Assembly: GCF_964340395.1 (NCBI RefSeq)
Contig: NC_135562.1
Location: forward strand, 9,615,134-9,679,133
Direction: 5' to 3'
DNA: 64,000 nt
DNA from: Glandiceps talaboti
Lineage: Eukaryota; Hemichordata; Enteropneusta; Spengelidae
The notes beneath the pieces were generated by a model. It was not told where the DNA came from. It did no database searches and saw only the letters and a program-made list of their open reading frames with translations. Positions 61,532 through 64,000 of this stretch are shown here, one piece after another. How positions within the stretch are numbered: the first letter of the stretch is position 1; the number at the start of each line of letters is the position of its first letter. Position numbers and translations under genes: made by a program.

Positions 61532-63704
61532 TTAGAGATATTTACGGGTAGCCCAATTACGACACTTTCAAAACATTATTTTATCTTCGATCCATAATGA
61601 CGAAACTCCTTGTTATGTTTCCTCGACTTGTGTGTGCTCGACTGTACAAAGAAAACCATATCCGGTAACAGTCGGATTATTGATTCTAGCCACGTTCATG
61701 ATTACTACTTAGTCATGGATGGCACACAAGGCTTGTTAAGATTTTTATTTAATCAAAACAAAAAAAAAACAGGAAGGACGCTGTCAAAAGATCAACATGA
61801 TAAATGTATTTGAAAGCATTTGTAATGTTATCAGTTCAATATTCACGTGTAACCGCCTGTGCTGTGTCAGGTTATCATTGACAATGGAGGGGGCCGGGGG
61901 GGATCTATAGGTTAACTCGTCGGAAGAGTCGGCAGCTAGTTGGAGTCACATGACAATTTCGAGAATGGAAATTGCGATATCACTGGTGATATAAGTAATA
62001 TGATATAAATTATTGTTTTTTCTACTTCGCAACAACCCATGTGCATGCACGTCATTGGGCAAGGTGTTCAAAATACGAGTCAAAATGTTCCAAGTCGCCC
62101 TTGTATTTCCCGATTTTTCATAAATTATGCTGCAGGTGTAATTATCGTTCCCACCATTCATTCAAATAATTGTGACCTAAGGGGGTTGTCACTACTTGTC
62201 TAGCCTTTCGTAGTGACAAGCCGCCCCCCCCCCCTAGCCCTTCCTTTAATAGAGCACTTGTATTTTCCATGGCCGAACGACGAAAAATATTGGGGAATAA
62301 TACTTTTTTAGAACAATAAAAAAATACGATCATATTATAGAATTGACACATTACGTCATACTAAACTTCATACTAAATTACGTCATACTAAACTTGCTGA
62401 CGCTTCAATCGTACACAGGAGATGAAACGTTCACTGCAGTTCAAAGCAGTGTTTCGAGACTGCATTTTCATTCAAGGCTGTAGACTGAATATCAAGTTTA
62501 ATTAATTAATTCAATAGCTCTTTTTTATTCATCAATAGTAGCGTATGAGGATTGGGTACTCATTTTGCATTTATATAAAACAGTTTTATTATTATGGCAT
62601 CCTACTCGAAAAATCAATATGAAACAACATATGCCAACTTAAAGTCATCAAAGAATTGCAAAATAGCTAACAAATGTGTAAGGTGTCTGTTATTGTACGT
62701 ACAATAATAAACCCTTTACACATTTACTATCTCAATCTTTTGCAATGTATTGAGTTACAAACAAGGACTTGGCATTTGTTTTTTTCATATCGATTTTTCA
62801 AGTAGGATACCATAATAATAAAACTGTGGTATATATTATATAATTAAAAATCCTAAATAAATATTCAATCCTCATCCATATATATGGCCAATGTAATACA
62901 CTTTTCATTGTGTCATTAAATTTGTTTCGTTACATGTACTATGCGATTATTGCATAACGTATCTACCATATGCTTCTATCGACCTAGTCAGCTTTAACTT
63001 GCAGTCGGCGTGTTTTGTAAATAACAATCGACTCAGCACGTAAAAACATAACATTGGGCACATGCAGATTAGCAGACATTTTGTAGAACGGTGTTTCATT
63101 AAGCTGTAAACTGAGACTTGTTACACCACAAAGATAAATCTAAAAATTTCAAAAACAAAAATACAACTTTCGTCCATAATTCTTAAACTTATACAGTTGT
63201 CGATATAGAAGCAAGGGCAATATATGTTAATAATGTTTATAAATATATAAATTTTGTGTAAATTACTAAGATGGACATTCTTTATCATTTTTAGGGTCTC
63301 AACTTTCACTGCAGCGAATGTGCCCTCGTTTCGTCATCTTCTCGTTTATTAAAGCAAGCTGCTGGCCACGACATCGACTCCACGTTATGTGTCATCAGAA
63401 TGAACAACCACCCAACTCAGAAGTTTTCTGGAGACGTTGGTGAAAAAACAACCATTCGAATGATTTCCCATGTCGCTGTTCCGACTGTACTTGCAGAACG
63501 CAAGAGTCTATTAACTGGGATTTCAAAACCTGATATTGTTATCTTGTGGGGTAATCCAGCATCCTTCGAAAGTAAGCAAAGCCATGTTTACAATGCATTG
63601 AAGCAGCTGCAAGAATTCCACCCCGACATCCGATTCTATACGTTGAATCAATTGCAGTACGACTTTGCAGAAACGGTGTTCCGTAGAGAAACTGGTTTTG
63701 ATAG
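58793..63704 (+). CDS. ST6GALNAC3-6-type alpha-2,6-sialyltransferase, 5' part (2 exons; continues beyond the window)
   Basis: Exon 1 is 58793-59158 and exon 2 is 63295-63704; the junction is phase 0 and exon 2 ends in phase 2 at a GTGAGT donor, so the gene runs on past 64000. The N-terminus is that of a type II Golgi protein: short MACSRR cytosolic tail, one hydrophobic anchor at about residues 7-27 and a polar stem. Exon 2 carries sialylmotif L (HCSECALVSSSSRLL, DID, VIRMNNHPT, DVGEKTTIRMISH), then the family's ILWGNP, YNALK and VFRRETGFDR blocks. The pattern VIRMN...PT and VSH/AVP resembles vertebrate ST6GALNAC3-6, which transfer sialic acid from CMP-Neu5Ac to GalNAc of sialylated O-glycans or gangliosides. 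Motifs S, III and VS, which complete the active site, are outside the window. An additional small exon in the 4.1-kb intron is possible but is not needed by the homology. Confidence 0.92.
60360..60620. mobile_element. Family G fragment
   Basis: ACCAAATGAAATGTCGGTC, GTGCGTGAAGGTCA and GTTTAGGGTCGGTGGTTTAA. It is in sialyltransferase intron 1. Confidence 0.45.
60730..61545 (+). repeat. Array of diverged units, each with its own microsatellite
   Basis: About five units share a GTGTCGCAGC(C/T)ACAGAT, TGCCACCCTTGC and GAGCTCGAAATGC core, separated by TTTA, TGAT or TTTG tracts of different length. Sialyltransferase intron 1. Confidence 0.7.
62165..62320. mobile_element. Family C element copy
   Basis: GTGACCTAAGGGGGTTGTCAC and the TAGTGACAAGCCGCC inverse, followed by AAATATTGGGGAATAAT. 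Sialyltransferase intron 1. Confidence 0.5.
62544..62880. mobile_element. Family F inverted-repeat element
   Basis: TATGAGGATTGGGTACTC at the left and CAATCCTCATCCATA at the right; the arms pair through TGGCATCCTACTCGAAAAAT. Central TTGTACGTACAATAA palindrome. Confidence 0.65.
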
Positions 63705-64000
63705 GTGAGTAAGTAATCTCTACAGAAAGTTACATAGAACAATTGAAGAACGTCCAAGTACCTACAGCTGTATTCTCAAAAACGCATCGCGCGCACGCGC
63801 ACCCGCACGCACGCACGCACACACACACACACACACACACATATAAATACATACATACATACATTCATACATACATACATACATACATACATACATACAT
63901 ACATACATACATACATACATACATACATACCCTTACAGAAGTAATTGTAAAATGTAAATTCCGATTGATTTATTTTGTAATTCGTAAATTGTGTTTTTTT
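63705..64000. other. Intron 2 of the sialyltransferase gene (incomplete)
   Basis: Follows the GTGAGT donor at 63705. It contains a (CA)n/(CATA)n microsatellite at about 63790-63930 and runs off the window. Confidence 0.8.
63790..63932. repeat. (CA)n(CATA)n microsatellite
   Basis: In sialyltransferase intron 2, after a CGCG-rich start. Confidence 0.95.

Overview
The window reads as nuclear DNA of an invertebrate animal, most likely an invertebrate deuterostome such as amphioxus. The genes have many short exons with GT-AG introns. They include a palmitoyl-protein thioesterase, an ST6GALNAC3-6-type sialyltransferase and a large NACHT-like/TPR STAND ATPase. The spaces between exons are AT-rich and crowded with microsatellites and small inverted-repeat elements. 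The species is an inference; no rRNA or mitochondrial marker is present.

Layout. 1-13969: no gene recognised, only dispersed and tandem repeats. 13970-20181 (-): a complete six-exon pancreatic-lipase-family gene of 328 codons with an intact Ser-Asp-His triad but no PLAT domain. 22399-30141 (+): a complete eight-exon PPT1 gene (304 aa). 32345-50170 (-): a 24-exon gene for a 1297-residue protein with a DUF4062-like N-terminus, a P-loop NTPase core, a winged-helix-like segment and C-terminal TPRs, of the TTC41/nephrocystin-3 kind. 52091-53615 (-): a two-exon gene for an unrecognised 270-residue, two-pass membrane protein with an LPSY tail. 58793 to the window end (+): the first two exons of an ST6GALNAC-type sialyltransferase; sialylmotif S lies beyond the window. 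I built the exon models by following reading frame, splice sites and phase; every junction keeps frame and the closed genes end in a single stop.

The genes do not form a pathway. PPT1 (lysosomal depalmitoylation), a secreted lipase, a cytosolic STAND sensor or scaffold and a Golgi sialyltransferase are independent housekeeping or accessory functions. Lipase and PPT1 are head to head about 2.2 kb apart; PPT1 and the STAND gene are tail to tail.

The most unusual content is non-coding. Two foldback families each have two copies here, with exact target-site duplications (7 bp for 52491-52956 and 56658-57511; 9 bp for 23056-23250 and 58053-58278). In both families the two arms within a copy match each other at positions where the copies differ, which suggests arm-to-arm homogenisation. 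In the 7-bp family the arms also carry mirrored microsatellite tracts, of a different motif in each copy. Other notable items are splice-site-bearing tandem repeats in PPT1 introns, a tRNA-like SINE fragment whose A-box half is tandemly repeated, and a degenerate hammerhead-ribozyme-like motif.
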